From contig CP065955.1 of assembly GCA_016126655.1 (NCBI GenBank), positions 434,001 to 498,000 on the forward strand: a DNA stretch of 64,000 nt, in the 5' to 3' direction. The position numbers and the translations under genes were made by a program. Positions 1 to 8,325 of the stretch are shown piece by piece. Below the pieces are notes generated by a model. The model searched no databases. It was not told where the DNA came from and saw nothing but the letters and a program-made list of their open reading frames with translations. The DNA is from Aerococcaceae bacterium zg-1292. Lineage in GTDB: Bacteria > Bacillota > Bacilli > Lactobacillales > Aerococcaceae. The stretch's first letter is position 1. Each line of letters opens with the position of its first letter.

Positions 1-2
1 TA

Positions 3-95
3 TATTTAGGTACTGCTGGCAGCTCCCAAGAAGAGGTTAAAACAAAAGCAGAAAAAATTGAAAAAGACATCCAAGCACTTATCGACAATGAGTAA
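3..95 (+). CDS. C-terminal end of an unidentified protein (partial)
   Basis: An open frame enters from the left edge and ends with TAA after about 30 residues (ending KDIQALIDNE). The start is outside the window. The charged, helical tail recalls the C-termini of small NAD(P)H-dependent flavin reductases, but this is too short to assign. A decayed repeat and a terminator follow. Confidence 0.5.
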   Translation, partial: YLGTAGSSQEEVKTKAEKIEKDIQALIDNE

Positions 96-105
96 TTAAA
101 AGGAT

Positions 106-215
106 GCGAGCGTGGCGCTTTGGTTTGACTCGCTGGAAGAAGTCGATGGCCTGTGAGTATTGCATAAAGGTGAGATGGCTTAGTCATGCCGGCTGAATCA
201 GAATAGGAAGCTAAA
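106..215 (+). repeat. Decayed copy of the 112-bp stem-loop repeat
   Basis: The order TGCGAGCG, TTGACTCGCTGGA, a central segment, then GCCGGCTGAATCAGAA follows the pattern of the intact repeats (TGCGAGCG, TTGAACCACTGGA, GAGCCGG). The inner arms no longer pair well. Apart from this and the hairpins at 274-356, nothing is seen between 96 and 363. Confidence 0.4.
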
Positions 216-273
216 GAGCGTGTATAGAGGGGATTTTTAAGTCGTTATCGAGCGCTCTTAATAAAAATAAAAA

Positions 274-317
274 GCGTCTATGACATCTTGTGAGTACTAA
301 TGAGAAGTCATAGAGCC
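274..317 (+). repeat. Short hairpin repeat (second family), copy 1
   Basis: TCTATGACATCT and AGAAGTCATAGA form a stem with one mismatch. The copy aligns along its length with 19705-19749: both carry GACATCTTGTG, then G.ACTAA, and end AGAGCC. The stem bases differ between the two copies but change in pairs (TATGAC/GTCATA here, TCCGAC/GTCGGA there). Confidence 0.6.
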
Positions 318-318
318 T

Positions 319-356
319 AAAAAAGCGAGGAGATGCCCCCTGTCTCCTCGCTTTTT
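319..356. terminator. Bidirectional terminator between converging genes
   Basis: AAAAAGCGAGGAGA (319-333) pairs perfectly with TCTCCTCGCTTTTT (343-356) around a C-rich loop. A-tract and T-tract flank the stem, so it can serve both the upstream + strand gene and ktrA on the minus strand. Confidence 0.85.
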
Positions 357-363
357 CTAATGG

Positions 364-1044
364 TTATTTGATGCGATTCAAATAATCGTATTTCTCAAAT
401 GTTTTTTCACTGGTAACAGCAATAAAAATAGTGCCTGGTTCAACTGGGGCTTGGATATCGAATTGGGTACGCATTTTTTCTTTGCGTGATTTACGCATGC
501 CGATAATGTTCATGTCATATTGATTTCTTAAGTCTAAAGTTAAAAGATTTCTACCGACCCATTTTTCAGGCGCTTTAAATTCAATAATAGATGTATCTTC
601 ATCCAAGGGTAAGATTTCTTCGATATTCGTTCTTAAGAGTTTTGATGCCAATCGTTTCCCTGAATCGCGTTCTGGGGAAATAATTGTTGTGGCACCGAGT
701 TCATTTAACACATCTTCAAACACTGTGCCGCGTGCTTTAGCGATAATTTTTGGAATGCCGAGACGTTTTGCGTGCATCACGGCTAACACAGCACTCTCCA
801 AGTTTGTACCCGTGGCGATAATCACAACGTCACAATTAGCTAATCCAATTTCTTCAAGTAAATCAAAATCAGTAAAGTCACCGACAGTAGCCGTTGTCAC
901 TTCGTCTGCTATGAGTTCAACATGGCTAGCATCATGGTCAATGGCAATTACTTCTTTTCCGTATTTGTTCAATTCTTTGGCAACAGTTCGTCCGAAAATA
1001 CCTAAGCCTAATACGCCAATAATTTGTGGTTTCAAGTGCAACAC
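364..1044 (-). CDS. ktrA: KtrA: regulatory RCK subunit of a Ktr potassium transporter
   Basis: A cytoplasmic subunit that forms a ring on KtrB and gates K+ uptake through nucleotide binding. The 226 residues are the usual length. The N-terminal Rossmann-type RCK_N domain has GLGIFG (13-18) and the acidic residue at the end of strand 2 (D36). A C-terminal RCK_C domain (about 140-226) is the c-di-AMP-binding module in family members. The membrane partner KtrB is not adjacent; the likely partner is at 37342-38712. The gene is divergent from rlmH and ends at a bidirectional terminator. Confidence 0.9.
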   Translation of the reverse strand: MLHLKPQIIGVLGLGIFGRTVAKELNKYGKEVIAIDHDASHVELIADEVTTATVGDFTDFDLLEEIGLANCDVVIIATGTNLESAVLAVMHAKRLGIPKIIAKARGTVFEDVLNELGATTIISPERDSGKRLASKLLRTNIEEILPLDEDTSIIEFKAPEKWVGRNLLTLDLRNQYDMNIIGMRKSRKEKMRTQFDIQAPVEPGTIFIAVTSEKTFEKYDYLNRIK

Positions 1045-1136
1045 TCCATTCGTGAATCAATAATCTTATCATACAAAAAAATCTTAAATAATGCTATGAT
1101 AAGATGTAAAGAATGTGTGAATTGGGGGTTAGAAAA

Positions 1137-1616
1137 ATGAATATTGAAATTATTTGTGTAGGAAAGCTAAAAGAAAAGTATTTGAAACAGGGCATTGATG
1201 AATACCTTAAGCGTCTGCAAGCATATGCGAGAGTAACCATTATTGAAGTTGCTGATGAACCGACTGCTGAAAATATGAGTGAGGTTGAGATGAACAATGT
1301 GTTAGAAAAAGAAGCGGATAAAATTGTGCAACGCTTAGATGAACAGCGGAAAGTGATTGTTTTAGCCATTGAAGGAAAACTAATTACCTCTGAAGCCTTG
1401 GCGCAGCAGTTAGATGATTACGCTATTTATGGTGATAGTAAGGTCGCATTTATCATTGGGGGTTCGTTAGGATTGGCTGAGCGATTGAAAAAACGCGCCG
1501 ATTTAAGCGTTAGTTTTGGTCGCATTACCTTACCGCATCAATTAATGCGCCTAGTATTAGTTGAACAAATTTACCGTGCTTTTCGTATTGTGAATGGTCA
1601 TGCGTACCACAAATAA
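1137..1616 (+). CDS. rlmH: 23S rRNA (pseudouridine-1915 N3)-methyltransferase RlmH
   Basis: A SPOUT-class methyltransferase that modifies helix 69 of 23S rRNA. The ATG at 1137 gives 159 residues, the standard length, with the expected [17 protein letters not shown] start; the longer frame from 1113 is not needed. Family signatures are the glycine-rich IIGGSLGL knot segment and the C-terminal [17 protein letters not shown] and NGHAYHK ending. A possible -10 (TATGAT, 1095-1100) lies upstream. It is divergent from ktrA and monocistronic, with a hairpin after the stop. Confidence 0.95.
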   Translation: MNIEIICVGKLKEKYLKQGIDEYLKRLQAYARVTIIEVADEPTAENMSEVEMNNVLEKEADKIVQRLDEQRKVIVLAIEGKLITSEALAQQLDDYAIYGDSKVAFIIGGSLGLAERLKKRADLSVSFGRITLPHQLMRLVLVEQIYRAFRIVNGHAYHK

Positions 1617-1637
1617 ATTGAACTGGATGATTATATT

Positions 1638-1672
1638 AGCTCTCGTATCCATTGGGTATGAGGGCTTTTGCG
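1638..1672 (+). terminator. Terminator after rlmH
   Basis: AGCTCTCGTATCC pairs with GGTATGAGGGCT through several G-U pairs, followed by TTTTG. The stem is imperfect but correctly placed. Confidence 0.55.
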
Positions 1673-1783
1673 TTGGAATAACCGCACTAAAAACTGTAAA
1701 TATTTTCCGATTATGCATGAGGAAATAATTTGTATAATTTTATTCTCAAACTCGTTTTTTCGTTCTTTTATTACGATATTTCA

Positions 1784-1812
1784 TTGATTATAAAAGGGAG
1801 TTGTGATAATAT
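1784..1812 (+). promoter_or_regulatory. Sigma-A type promoter
   Basis: TTGATT (1784-1789) and TAATAT (1807-1812) are separated by 17 bp and lie about 60 bp upstream of the gene at 1872. Confidence 0.6.
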
Positions 1813-1871
1813 AACGATAAATGAAAGGGTTTTATTAATAAAATATCTAAAAATAAATAGGAGGGTTTTTT

Positions 1872-2585
1872 ATGGGAGTATTGAGAAATATTTATGGCTA
1901 TAGTTTGTTTGTGCCCGTATGTTATAGAACTAAAGAATTAGCATGCCAACAGCCGATGCTTCACCAGTTAATGTATGAAGTTGGACATAAGAATCACTAC
2001 GTTCAGTTTCCATTGGTCTATAAGCAGTCGCAATATTTTGAGTTAACAGAGTGGGTTATTCGTGGATTTTTAATTCAAAATAAATTATTACCGACCACGC
2101 ATCAGTGGCATTACATTGAAGTCGACACGAACCAAAGACAACAAACGCTATTTAGCGATAAATTAATGCAATGGCAACCCAATCATCCAGATGCAGAAGC
2201 ATTGTTGTATGGTCAGCAAGATGATTTTTTCGATAAAGTACCGGTGGAATGTTTGTATCAATACTTTATGCATATTCATTGGGAAGAGTTTTTAGTTACG
2301 TGTGGAGAATATTTTCAATTGAAGACAGATGATGACTATCGTCAGGAAGATATTATGCTAATTAACGAGACGTATGAATCGCAATCGATTATTCGCAAAT
2401 GCCAGCACAGTAATTGCTTTTATTTTTCAGATTTATTAGGGCAAGGAAAGCGGTTTAAACACACTTTTGTAAAATTACGTAAGCCAGAAATGTATAGCAC
2501 TTTATATGGATTATTAGTTACCAGTGATAGAGTGCTCGAAGAGATGAGTGGTTATGAAAAACATCCTAATAGAGAGAAGAAGTAA
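1872..2585 (+). CDS. Hypothetical protein, 237 residues
   Basis: I do not recognise the family. A strong Shine-Dalgarno sequence (AGGAGGG) supports the ATG at 1872, and a promoter lies upstream. The protein is soluble, with no signal peptide, and rich in Gln, His and Tyr. It has two Cys-containing patches: CYRTKELAC near the N-terminus and RKCQHSNCF near residue 177. The second resembles a small metal-binding or C-terminal SEC-C-like knuckle, but this is only suggestive. Decayed repeat sequence follows the stop. Confidence 0.7.
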   Translation: MGVLRNIYGYSLFVPVCYRTKELACQQPMLHQLMYEVGHKNHYVQFPLVYKQSQYFELTEWVIRGFLIQNKLLPTTHQWHYIEVDTNQRQQTLFSDKLMQWQPNHPDAEALLYGQQDDFFDKVPVECLYQYFMHIHWEEFLVTCGEYFQLKTDDDYRQEDIMLINETYESQSIIRKCQHSNCFYFSDLLGQGKRFKHTFVKLRKPEMYSTLYGLLVTSDRVLEEMSGYEKHPNREKK

Positions 2586-2589
2586 ACTG

Positions 2590-2705
2590 TGTGTGAGATT
2601 TTACCTTAATAAAGATTAAGAAACGCTGTAGTGCTTCAAGAACAATGAACAATGCGAAGTAGAAGTCAAAGCAGCCTAGGTGAAGTAAGATATAAGAGAG
2701 AGCGT
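2590..2705 (+). repeat. Decayed copy of the 112-bp repeat
   Basis: GTGTGAG, a central GCTGTAGTGCTTCAAGAAC, ATGCGAAGTAGAAGTCAA and GCAGCCTAGGTGA fall in the order seen in intact copies, with many substitutions. Between here and galK the remaining notable features are a 13-bp-arm hairpin (2790-2820, GAATTTTATATCC with GGACATAAAATTC) and the galK promoter. Confidence 0.4.
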
Positions 2706-2898
2706 GCGACTATCGCGGAGGGAACGTCTGATGGTGCGTCTATCAACGAGGTATCGTTAGCGTGTGACTAGCGTGTAGATGGAACTTTTGAATTTTATAT
2801 CCAAAATGGACATAAAATTCAGAGCGCGCCAAGTTTTTTTGTATAGTTGACATCATTTCTGTATATGGGTGCCATGGATGAAAAATTTCTGAAAATGA

Positions 2899-2927
2899 TT
2901 GAAGCGATTTCAAATTAGTTATATAAT
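2899..2927 (+). promoter_or_regulatory. galK promoter
   Basis: TTGAAG (2899-2904) and TATAAT (2922-2927) have a 17-bp spacer. An overlapping TGAAAATGATTGAA resembles a catabolite (cre) site, but it lacks the central CG and the final CA, so I do not call one. Confidence 0.65.
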
Positions 2928-3034
2928 GAAGTCATCCTGTTAAGTGAAAACTGAATGGGCAATTCTGAAAAGTTTCTTGAAACAACTAATTGTTTTTCCT
3001 TAACATTGGCATTAGTATTTTAGGAGGGTATCGA

Positions 3035-4204
3035 ATGGATAGTCAAACATTGAAAGAAAAATTTACGGAAGTTTTTCAGCGAGAAGATGGTAAAGTGTTT
3101 TTTGCGCCAGGGCGCATCAATCTGATTGGTGAGCATACAGATTATAATGGTGGACGTGTATTTCCTTGTGCGATTACGAATGGGACATATGCGGTAGCTG
3201 CGTTGCGTGAGGATACGACTGTGCGTTGTTATTCAATGAATTTTGATGAAGTTGGCGTGATTTCTTTTGAATTATCCGAGTTGGTCAATCGTAAAGAAGA
3301 TAGTTGGACGAATTTTGTAAAAGGTGTCATCAAATATTTAGGTGAAGCTGGTTATACGGTTGATAAAGGATTTGATATTCTTATATATGGTAATATCCCG
3401 AATGGTTCCGGGCTGTCCTCATCCTCTTCATTGGAATTATTAGTTGGAGTGACCTTAGAACATTTATTTGATTTTGATATTGACCGCGTTGAACTTGTAA
3501 AAATTGGCCAACGCGTTGAAAATCATTTTATCGGTGTTAATTCAGGTATTATGGATCAATTTGCGATAGGAATGGCGGCGAAAGAACAAGCCATTTATTT
3601 GGATACCAATACGTTGGAGTATGAATTGGTACCGGCAGAATTTGGCGATAATGTCGTATTGATTATGAATACAAAAAAACGTCGCGAATTAGTCGAATCA
3701 AATTATAATGAACGACGTAGTCAATGTGAAGAAGCCTTACGACGTTTGCAATCAGAACTGGACATTAAAGCACTTGGTGAATTATCGGTGGAAACATTTG
3801 AAGCAAACCGTCATTTGATTGGTGACGATGTGTTAGAGCGCCGTGCAAAACATGCTGTCTATGAAAATGAACGAACAAAATTAGCTAAAGAAGCCCTAAC
3901 ATCTGGAGACTTAGAACGTTTCGGACAATTATTGAATGAATCTCATATAAGTTTACGTGATGACTACGAAGTGACGGGATTGGAATTGGATACATTAGTT
4001 CATACTGCGTGGGAGCAACCAGGTGTATTAGGAGCACGTATGACAGGTGCAGGTATGGGAGGCTGTGCCATTGCATTAGTCAATAAAGATAAAGTGGATG
4101 CTGTTCAAACGGAAGTGCAAGCGGTGTATGAGCAAACCGTTGGGTATCCGGCTGAATTTTACGTAGCGCAAGTAGGTGACGGAGCACGAGCGCTAGAAGC
4201 ATAA
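3035..4204 (+). CDS. galK: Galactokinase
   Basis: Phosphorylates alpha-D-galactose to galactose-1-phosphate, the first committed Leloir step. The ATG at 3035, after AGGAGGG, gives 389 residues, the family norm. Three GHMP-kinase signatures are present: the galactokinase motif [13 protein letters not shown] (26-38), the phosphate loop GSGLSSSSS near residue 125, and [11 protein letters not shown] near residue 337. galM lies 170 bp downstream. galT and galE are not in the window, so the rest of the pathway is elsewhere. Confidence 0.96.
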   Translation: MDSQTLKEKFTEVFQREDGKVFFAPGRINLIGEHTDYNGGRVFPCAITNGTYAVAALREDTTVRCYSMNFDEVGVISFELSELVNRKEDSWTNFVKGVIKYLGEAGYTVDKGFDILIYGNIPNGSGLSSSSSLELLVGVTLEHLFDFDIDRVELVKIGQRVENHFIGVNSGIMDQFAIGMAAKEQAIYLDTNTLEYELVPAEFGDNVVLIMNTKKRRELVESNYNERRSQCEEALRRLQSELDIKALGELSVETFEANRHLIGDDVLERRAKHAVYENERTKLAKEALTSGDLERFGQLLNESHISLRDDYEVTGLELDTLVHTAWEQPGVLGARMTGAGMGGCAIALVNKDKVDAVQTEVQAVYEQTVGYPAEFYVAQVGDGARALEA

Positions 4205-4327
4205 ATTAATACGTGACAACGTGTGAGCTGAAAAGAATGATTGGATAGTAACAGTGGCACATGCAAAGAATGCAATCGTATAATAGGATGCGAGAACGAA
4301 TTGGAGAAAAATAAAATAGGAGGAATC

Positions 4328-4426
4328 ATGAATCGTATACATTTGTATAGGATTTGTGTAGCAGAACAAAAGTCGTATGAAAGTAGAAATAAAATCGTTT
4401 GGTTCCTACCAAGGTATAGACTATGA
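4328..4426 (+). CDS. Possible 32-residue leader ORF overlapping the galM start
   Basis: The best Shine-Dalgarno sequence in the galK-galM gap (AGGAGG, 4318-4323) is followed at 4 nt by an ATG opening this short frame. The frame runs 50 nt into galM in another phase. It has no recognisable domain. It could be a translated leader or a fortuitous ORF. The galM ATG at 4377 has no good SD of its own, which makes this worth recording. Confidence 0.3.
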   Translation: MNRIHLYRICVAEQKSYESRNKIVWFLPRYRL

Positions 4427-5423
4427 TGAAATACTCATCACGAACCAGCAAGGGGTTCAAATTGGATTTTCAAGTTTAGGAGCACGTATTAATCGTTGGG
4501 GAATTCAAAAGGATTCCGGTGACTATGAACAAATCATCTTAGGGCATAATACAGCAGCAGATGTATTTGAATCGGGAAGTTATTATGGTTCAACTGTAGG
4601 TCGTGTAGCTGGTCGTATTGAAATGGGACAATTTACCATTGATGACAAAGAGTATCAATTACCATTAAATAATGGTGCCAATCATTTACATGGTGGTCCG
4701 CATTCAATTGACGAACAATTATTTGACTACACTATTGAGGAGTCAGAAAATGAAGTACGTGTTGTATTCACTTTTGTTGATTCAGACGGGAAAAATGGAT
4801 ACCCCGGAGAATTGCATTTAACTGTCGTCCACTCATTTAATGAGCAAAATGAATGGCGGATTTCTTATGAAGCGACAACCAATCAAGCAACATTATTCAA
4901 TCCGACGAATCATGTGTATTTTAACTTGAATGGTGATAATAATAAACCAGCATTGAATCACACATTAAAAGTAAATAGTAGTCGGTATTTGCCGTTAAAA
5001 GAAGACACAACACCTGTTGGACCGATTGAGTCCGTAGAGCAGACGGTCTTTGACTTACGTCAGCCGCGTTTATTAGCGGATTGTGTTGAAGCGGATGAAC
5101 CGCAATTTGTGTATACCAAGGGATTTGACCATCCGTTTATCTTAGATAAGACAGAGGATATACACGCGGAACTGTATTGTGCTGATACCAAGCGTCGGAT
5201 TGTGATGACGACGGATGAAGTTGCAGTCGTGATTTATACGCATGGTTATTTAGTTGATATTGATGAAATTTGGGGCAATCCTTTAGTGCCATTTGCTGGT
5301 ATAACATTGGAAACCCAAAATGTACCTGGAGCAACGATGTATAGCTATTTTGGAGATACTGTTTTGCGCCCAGATGAAGTTTATCGTAGTTCGACAATGT
5401 ATCGACTAGAGTTAGAAGTGTAG
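4377..5423 (+). CDS. galM: Aldose 1-epimerase (galactose mutarotase)
   Basis: Interconverts beta- and alpha-D-galactose so that GalK can act. The 348 residues are normal for the family. The active-site residues are visible: Arg80, His103 in NHLHGG, catalytic acid His179 in NHVYFNL and catalytic base Glu312 in TLETQNVPG. The start at 4377 is fixed by alignment of the N-terminus, but no clear SD precedes it. Translation may depend on coupling to galK or to the short ORF at 4328. A strong terminator follows. Confidence 0.94.
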   Translation: MKVEIKSFGSYQGIDYDEILITNQQGVQIGFSSLGARINRWGIQKDSGDYEQIILGHNTAADVFESGSYYGSTVGRVAGRIEMGQFTIDDKEYQLPLNNGANHLHGGPHSIDEQLFDYTIEESENEVRVVFTFVDSDGKNGYPGELHLTVVHSFNEQNEWRISYEATTNQATLFNPTNHVYFNLNGDNNKPALNHTLKVNSSRYLPLKEDTTPVGPIESVEQTVFDLRQPRLLADCVEADEPQFVYTKGFDHPFILDKTEDIHAELYCADTKRRIVMTTDEVAVVIYTHGYLVDIDEIWGNPLVPFAGITLETQNVPGATMYSYFGDTVLRPDEVYRSSTMYRLELEV

Positions 5424-5429
5424 GAGATG

Positions 5430-5466
5430 AATAGAGCTAGAATGCAGTGAGTTCTAGCTCTATTTT
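5430..5466 (+). terminator. Terminator after galM
   Basis: AATAGAGCTAGAA (5430-5442) pairs perfectly with TTCTAGCTCTATT (5452-5464), followed by a short T-run. Confidence 0.85.
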
Positions 5467-5505
5467 AATCATATAGAGCAGTGTATTGTATTGGGAGGAA
5501 TAGAA

Positions 5506-6423
5506 ATGAAAACAATTAAAATAGGTAAAACCCCAATTGAAGCAAGTCAGCTAGCGCATGGCTGTATGCGGATGGCAGGGCTAACGTCGCAAGAAGCAAG
5601 TAAAGTAATCGCAACGGCGTATGATGCGGGCATTAATTTTTTTGATCATGCAGATATTTATGGTGGTGGACAGTCTGAAACGATTTTTGCACAAGGATTG
5701 AATCAAACTAATATTCAACGTAGTGATATCTTTTTGCAATCAAAAGTTGGGATTCGCAAAGGATTCTTTGATTTTTCTAAAGAACATATTGTGCATTCTG
5801 TTGAGCAAATATTATCAAGACTGCAAACCGATTATTTAGACTTTTTATTATTGCATCGTCCTGACACATTGATGGAACCAGAAGAAGTGGCAGCTGCTTT
5901 TGATACATTATTTGACAGCGGTAAAGTTCGATATTTTGGTGTCAGCAATCAAAACCGAGCGCAAATTGAATTGTTACAGCATGTTGTGAGACAACCATTG
6001 GCAGTTAACCAATTACAATTTGGCCCAGCGCACACACCATTAATTGATGAAGGCTTGAATGTCAATATGTTAAATGCAGCCTCAGTGAACCATAATGGTG
6101 GATTGTTAGAATTTAGTCGTTTGCATGAGATGACAATTCAACCGTGGTCGCCATTTCAAGTCGATTTAGGTAAAGGTTTATTTATGGAGCATCCAGATTA
6201 TAAAAAGTTAACGACTACTTTGCATTTATACGCTAAAGACAAAGGGGTATCGTTTGAAGCAATGGTTATGGCATGGATAATGCGTCATCCAGCTAAGATG
6301 CAGCCGATTGTGGGTTCGATGAATCCTGAGCGTATTGCGTCAATGGCTCAAGCGAGTGAAGTCCACTTATCTCGTGAGGAGTGGTACGATATTTATTGCA
6401 GTGCGGGAAATGTGTTACCGTAA
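5506..6423 (+). CDS. Aldo/keto reductase (YdhF/Tas type)
   Basis: A predicted cytoplasmic NADPH-dependent oxidoreductase with a TIM-barrel fold; the substrate is unknown. The ATG at 5506, preceded by GGGAGGA, gives 305 residues. Family features are GINFFDHADIYGGG with the catalytic Asp and Tyr, QSKVGIR with the catalytic Lys, LLLHRPD with the catalytic His, and PIVGSMNPERI in the cofactor-binding C-terminus. It is flanked by terminators and probably transcribed alone. Confidence 0.88.
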   Translation: MKTIKIGKTPIEASQLAHGCMRMAGLTSQEASKVIATAYDAGINFFDHADIYGGGQSETIFAQGLNQTNIQRSDIFLQSKVGIRKGFFDFSKEHIVHSVEQILSRLQTDYLDFLLLHRPDTLMEPEEVAAAFDTLFDSGKVRYFGVSNQNRAQIELLQHVVRQPLAVNQLQFGPAHTPLIDEGLNVNMLNAASVNHNGGLLEFSRLHEMTIQPWSPFQVDLGKGLFMEHPDYKKLTTTLHLYAKDKGVSFEAMVMAWIMRHPAKMQPIVGSMNPERIASMAQASEVHLSREEWYDIYCSAGNVLP

Positions 6424-6458
6424 GCGTAGATGTTGTAAAAATAGATGAATTATTTTTT

Positions 6459-6493
6459 AGCTTTGGTGCTAATGGCTCCAAGGCTGTTTTTTT
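6459..6493 (+). terminator. Terminator after the aldo/keto reductase
   Basis: AGCTTTGGTGCT pairs with GGCTCCAAGGCT around AAT, with one mismatch and G-U pairs, followed by seven T. Confidence 0.75.
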
Positions 6494-6540
6494 GGCTCTT
6501 CCACATCTTGTGGGTCCCCAAAAAAGTTGGGGTTCTTTTT
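6494..6540 (+). repeat. Diverged copy of the short hairpin repeat joined to a terminator
   Basis: GGCTCTTCCACATCTTGTGG matches the left arm of the hairpins at 19705 and 59288. The right arm has been replaced by a separate hairpin, CCCCAA (6516-6521) with TTGGGG (6527-6532), followed by a T-run. This is a half copy of the second repeat family. Confidence 0.5.
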
Positions 6541-6662
6541 ATGTCAAGGATGTCCAACCTTATTAGCGTCTAAAGCGAATATTTGTTATAATTTAAAAGA
6601 TAAGTTTTGCGCTCGGGGAAATAGTAGGATGCATCACCTGAGTAGCGAGAGAGGAAAAGATA

Positions 6663-7505
6663 ATGATTAAATTAATCTGTATTGATATGGATCAAACCCT
6701 ATTGCGGCGCGACAAGAGTTATGATAGGGAACGTTTTGTGGCGGTATTACCCAAATTAATGGCGTTAGGTATGACGGTTTGTATCGCCAGTGGCAACTCA
6801 TACCATAAATTAATTGAATTTTTTGATGAGAATGCACAGGAGAAGTTGTATTTTGCAGGTGATAATGGTAATTATGTGATTGTTAACCGAGATGTCAAAC
6901 GTGTTGTTGGTATTGACAAAGCATTGGCTGTGCAATTAGCAAATTATTTCGATGCAATGGACGGTTATTATTTGAACATGAGTACTGGGATGACGACATA
7001 TTTCCGTGAGACATCAGGTCCGGCATATGACAAAGTGATGCGTTACAATAACCAAGTGGAGCATCTTGATTCATTTGACGAATTGCCTGATGAAGAAAAA
7101 GTGGCTAAAATTGCGATTTATAGTCGTCATACATTAGCGAAAAATAAAGCAGTTGTTCGAACGGTTCGTGAACAATTTCCAGATATTTCAATTGTGACAA
7201 GTGGCGATGAATGGGTGGATATTTATCATGGACATGGTGGTAAAGGTAAAGCAGTCGCATGGTTGCAACAACATCTCAATGTTTCAAAAGAAGAGACCAT
7301 GGTGTTTGGTGATAGTTTAAATGATGAAACGATGATGAATGAAGCGAAATATAGTATCGCGATGGCCAATGCTGACCATGATTTAGTGTTACACAGTCAT
7401 TATCAGATTGGTGATAATGAAAGTCAGGCGGTATTAGACGTGCTGGAGCGCTTAGTTGATGATGCAGAAGCTAGTTTTATGACGCAATATTTACTGAAAC
7501 GGTAG
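6663..7505 (+). CDS. Cof-type HAD-superfamily phosphatase
   Basis: A predicted sugar-phosphate or flavin-type phosphatase of HAD class IIB. The 280-residue protein has motif I DMDQT (nucleophile Asp8, acid Asp10; Gln11 replaces the usual Gly), motif II with IASGNSY, a motif III Lys in HGGKGKAV and motif IV GDSLND. An extended -10 (TTGTTATAAT, ending 6591) lies about 70 bp upstream. The small gene at 7511 follows 5 bp after the stop and is probably co-transcribed. Confidence 0.88.
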   Translation: MIKLICIDMDQTLLRRDKSYDRERFVAVLPKLMALGMTVCIASGNSYHKLIEFFDENAQEKLYFAGDNGNYVIVNRDVKRVVGIDKALAVQLANYFDAMDGYYLNMSTGMTTYFRETSGPAYDKVMRYNNQVEHLDSFDELPDEEKVAKIAIYSRHTLAKNKAVVRTVREQFPDISIVTSGDEWVDIYHGHGGKGKAVAWLQQHLNVSKEETMVFGDSLNDETMMNEAKYSIAMANADHDLVLHSHYQIGDNESQAVLDVLERLVDDAEASFMTQYLLKR

Positions 7506-7510
7506 GTGAG

Positions 7511-7855
7511 ATGATGGTAAATAAAAAACGAGAGAAGCAGACACATAAAAAACAAGCAAAAGAAGCCTTTGTACAAATTGATGCGTATATGATACCTGAA
7601 CCGCAAGCGGAAATGTATCGTATACTACGAGAAGCAGTAGCAGAAGATGTCACGGACTATTTGTCTAAGCATTACCCAGTTGTCGAACGAATTCGACATG
7701 AAGAAGAGGGCGAAGCGATAATTGCATTAACCGAAGAGGAAGAAGAAGCGGTTCGAATTTATTTGAATCCGCAAAACATTTCGCTGGCGCAAAAGGCACG
7801 AGACCACGACCGTATTGATAAGTTTATTGAATCGTTTGTGGATGAAATTCAATAA
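7511..7855 (+). CDS. Hypothetical protein, 114 residues
   Basis: I do not recognise the family. It is a small, highly charged soluble protein with a lysine-rich start and an acidic patch (TEEEEEAV) near residue 78. It begins 5 bp after the HAD phosphatase, preceded by AGGTGAG, and probably forms an operon with it. Either ATG of the ATGATG pair (7511 or 7514) could be used. Confidence 0.7.
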   Translation: MMVNKKREKQTHKKQAKEAFVQIDAYMIPEPQAEMYRILREAVAEDVTDYLSKHYPVVERIRHEEEGEAIIALTEEEEEAVRIYLNPQNISLAQKARDHDRIDKFIESFVDEIQ

Positions 7856-7856
7856 T

Positions 7857-7885
7857 TTGAGAATATACAATGGTTCCGGTATAAT
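7857..7885 (+). promoter_or_regulatory. Promoter of the CsbD-like gene
   Basis: TTGAGA (7857-7862) and TATAAT (7880-7885) are 17 bp apart. Predicted transcription would start near 7892, so the 112-bp repeat at 7898-8012 would make up nearly the whole 5' untranslated leader. Confidence 0.75.
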
Positions 7886-7897
7886 AATAGATATAAA

Positions 7898-8012
7898 CAT
7901 GGCGTGAGTGCGGAGGTTCTGCCTCGAACCACTGGAGCAGAGGGTGCAGAAGCACTGAGGTGCTTCAAGAGCTATGTGAAGTGGATGTCAAGGCCGCCCA
8001 AGCGAACCAAAA
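7898..8012 (+). repeat. 112-bp stem-loop repeat, in the leader of the CsbD-like gene
   Basis: The left arm TTCTGCCTCGAACCACT faces AGTGGATGTCAAGGC. The terminal hairpin is GAAGCACT/GGTGCTTC. The repeat ends 5 nt before AAAGGAG, the ribosome binding site of the gene at 8029. Confidence 0.85.
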
Positions 8013-8028
8013 TAAAGGAGTGTTTAAT

Positions 8029-8265
8029 ATGTCATTAGATGAATTAACAGCAAAAGGTAAAGAATTATTAGGAAAAGCAACTGGCGACAAACGAACAGAA
8101 GCAGAAGGAAAAACGGAATCGACATTAGAGAACTTAAAAGATAAAGCAGCTAAAACAGCTGATTCTGTATCAAAAGCTGCGAATGATGTGTCTGAAACAG
8201 TAAAAGGTGCAGTTGATGGCGTGAAAAACGCATTTAAAAAAGACGAAGATGAAACACAACGTTAA
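8029..8265 (+). CDS. CsbD-like general stress protein
   Basis: A small, hydrophilic 78-residue protein starting MSLDELTAKGKELLGKATGD and rich in Ala, Lys, Asp and Thr. It has the amphipathic helical periodicity of CsbD/YjbJ stress proteins; the molecular function is unknown. AAAGGAG precedes the ATG at 8029. An upstream extension of the frame runs through the repeat and is rejected. It is single, with its own promoter and terminator, and the IS element lies immediately downstream. Confidence 0.8.
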   Translation: MSLDELTAKGKELLGKATGDKRTEAEGKTESTLENLKDKAAKTADSVSKAANDVSETVKGAVDGVKNAFKKDEDETQR

Positions 8266-8278
8266 TGATAAATATTGA

Positions 8279-8315
8279 GTACATGGAGTCACTATCAACT
8301 CCATGTATTTTTTTG
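8279..8315 (+). terminator. Terminator after the CsbD-like gene
   Basis: GTACATGGAGT (8279-8289) pairs with ACTCCATGTAT (8298-8308), followed by eight T. Confidence 0.85.
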
Positions 8316-8325
8316 CAAAATTGGT

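Noticed and set aside
2893-2906. Possible catabolite-response (cre) site at the galK promoter
   Set aside because: The match TGAAAATGATTGAA lacks the central CG and the terminal CA.
7960-8028. N-terminal extension of the CsbD-like protein
   Set aside because: The extension lies inside the 112-bp repeat. The SD and family start are at 8029.
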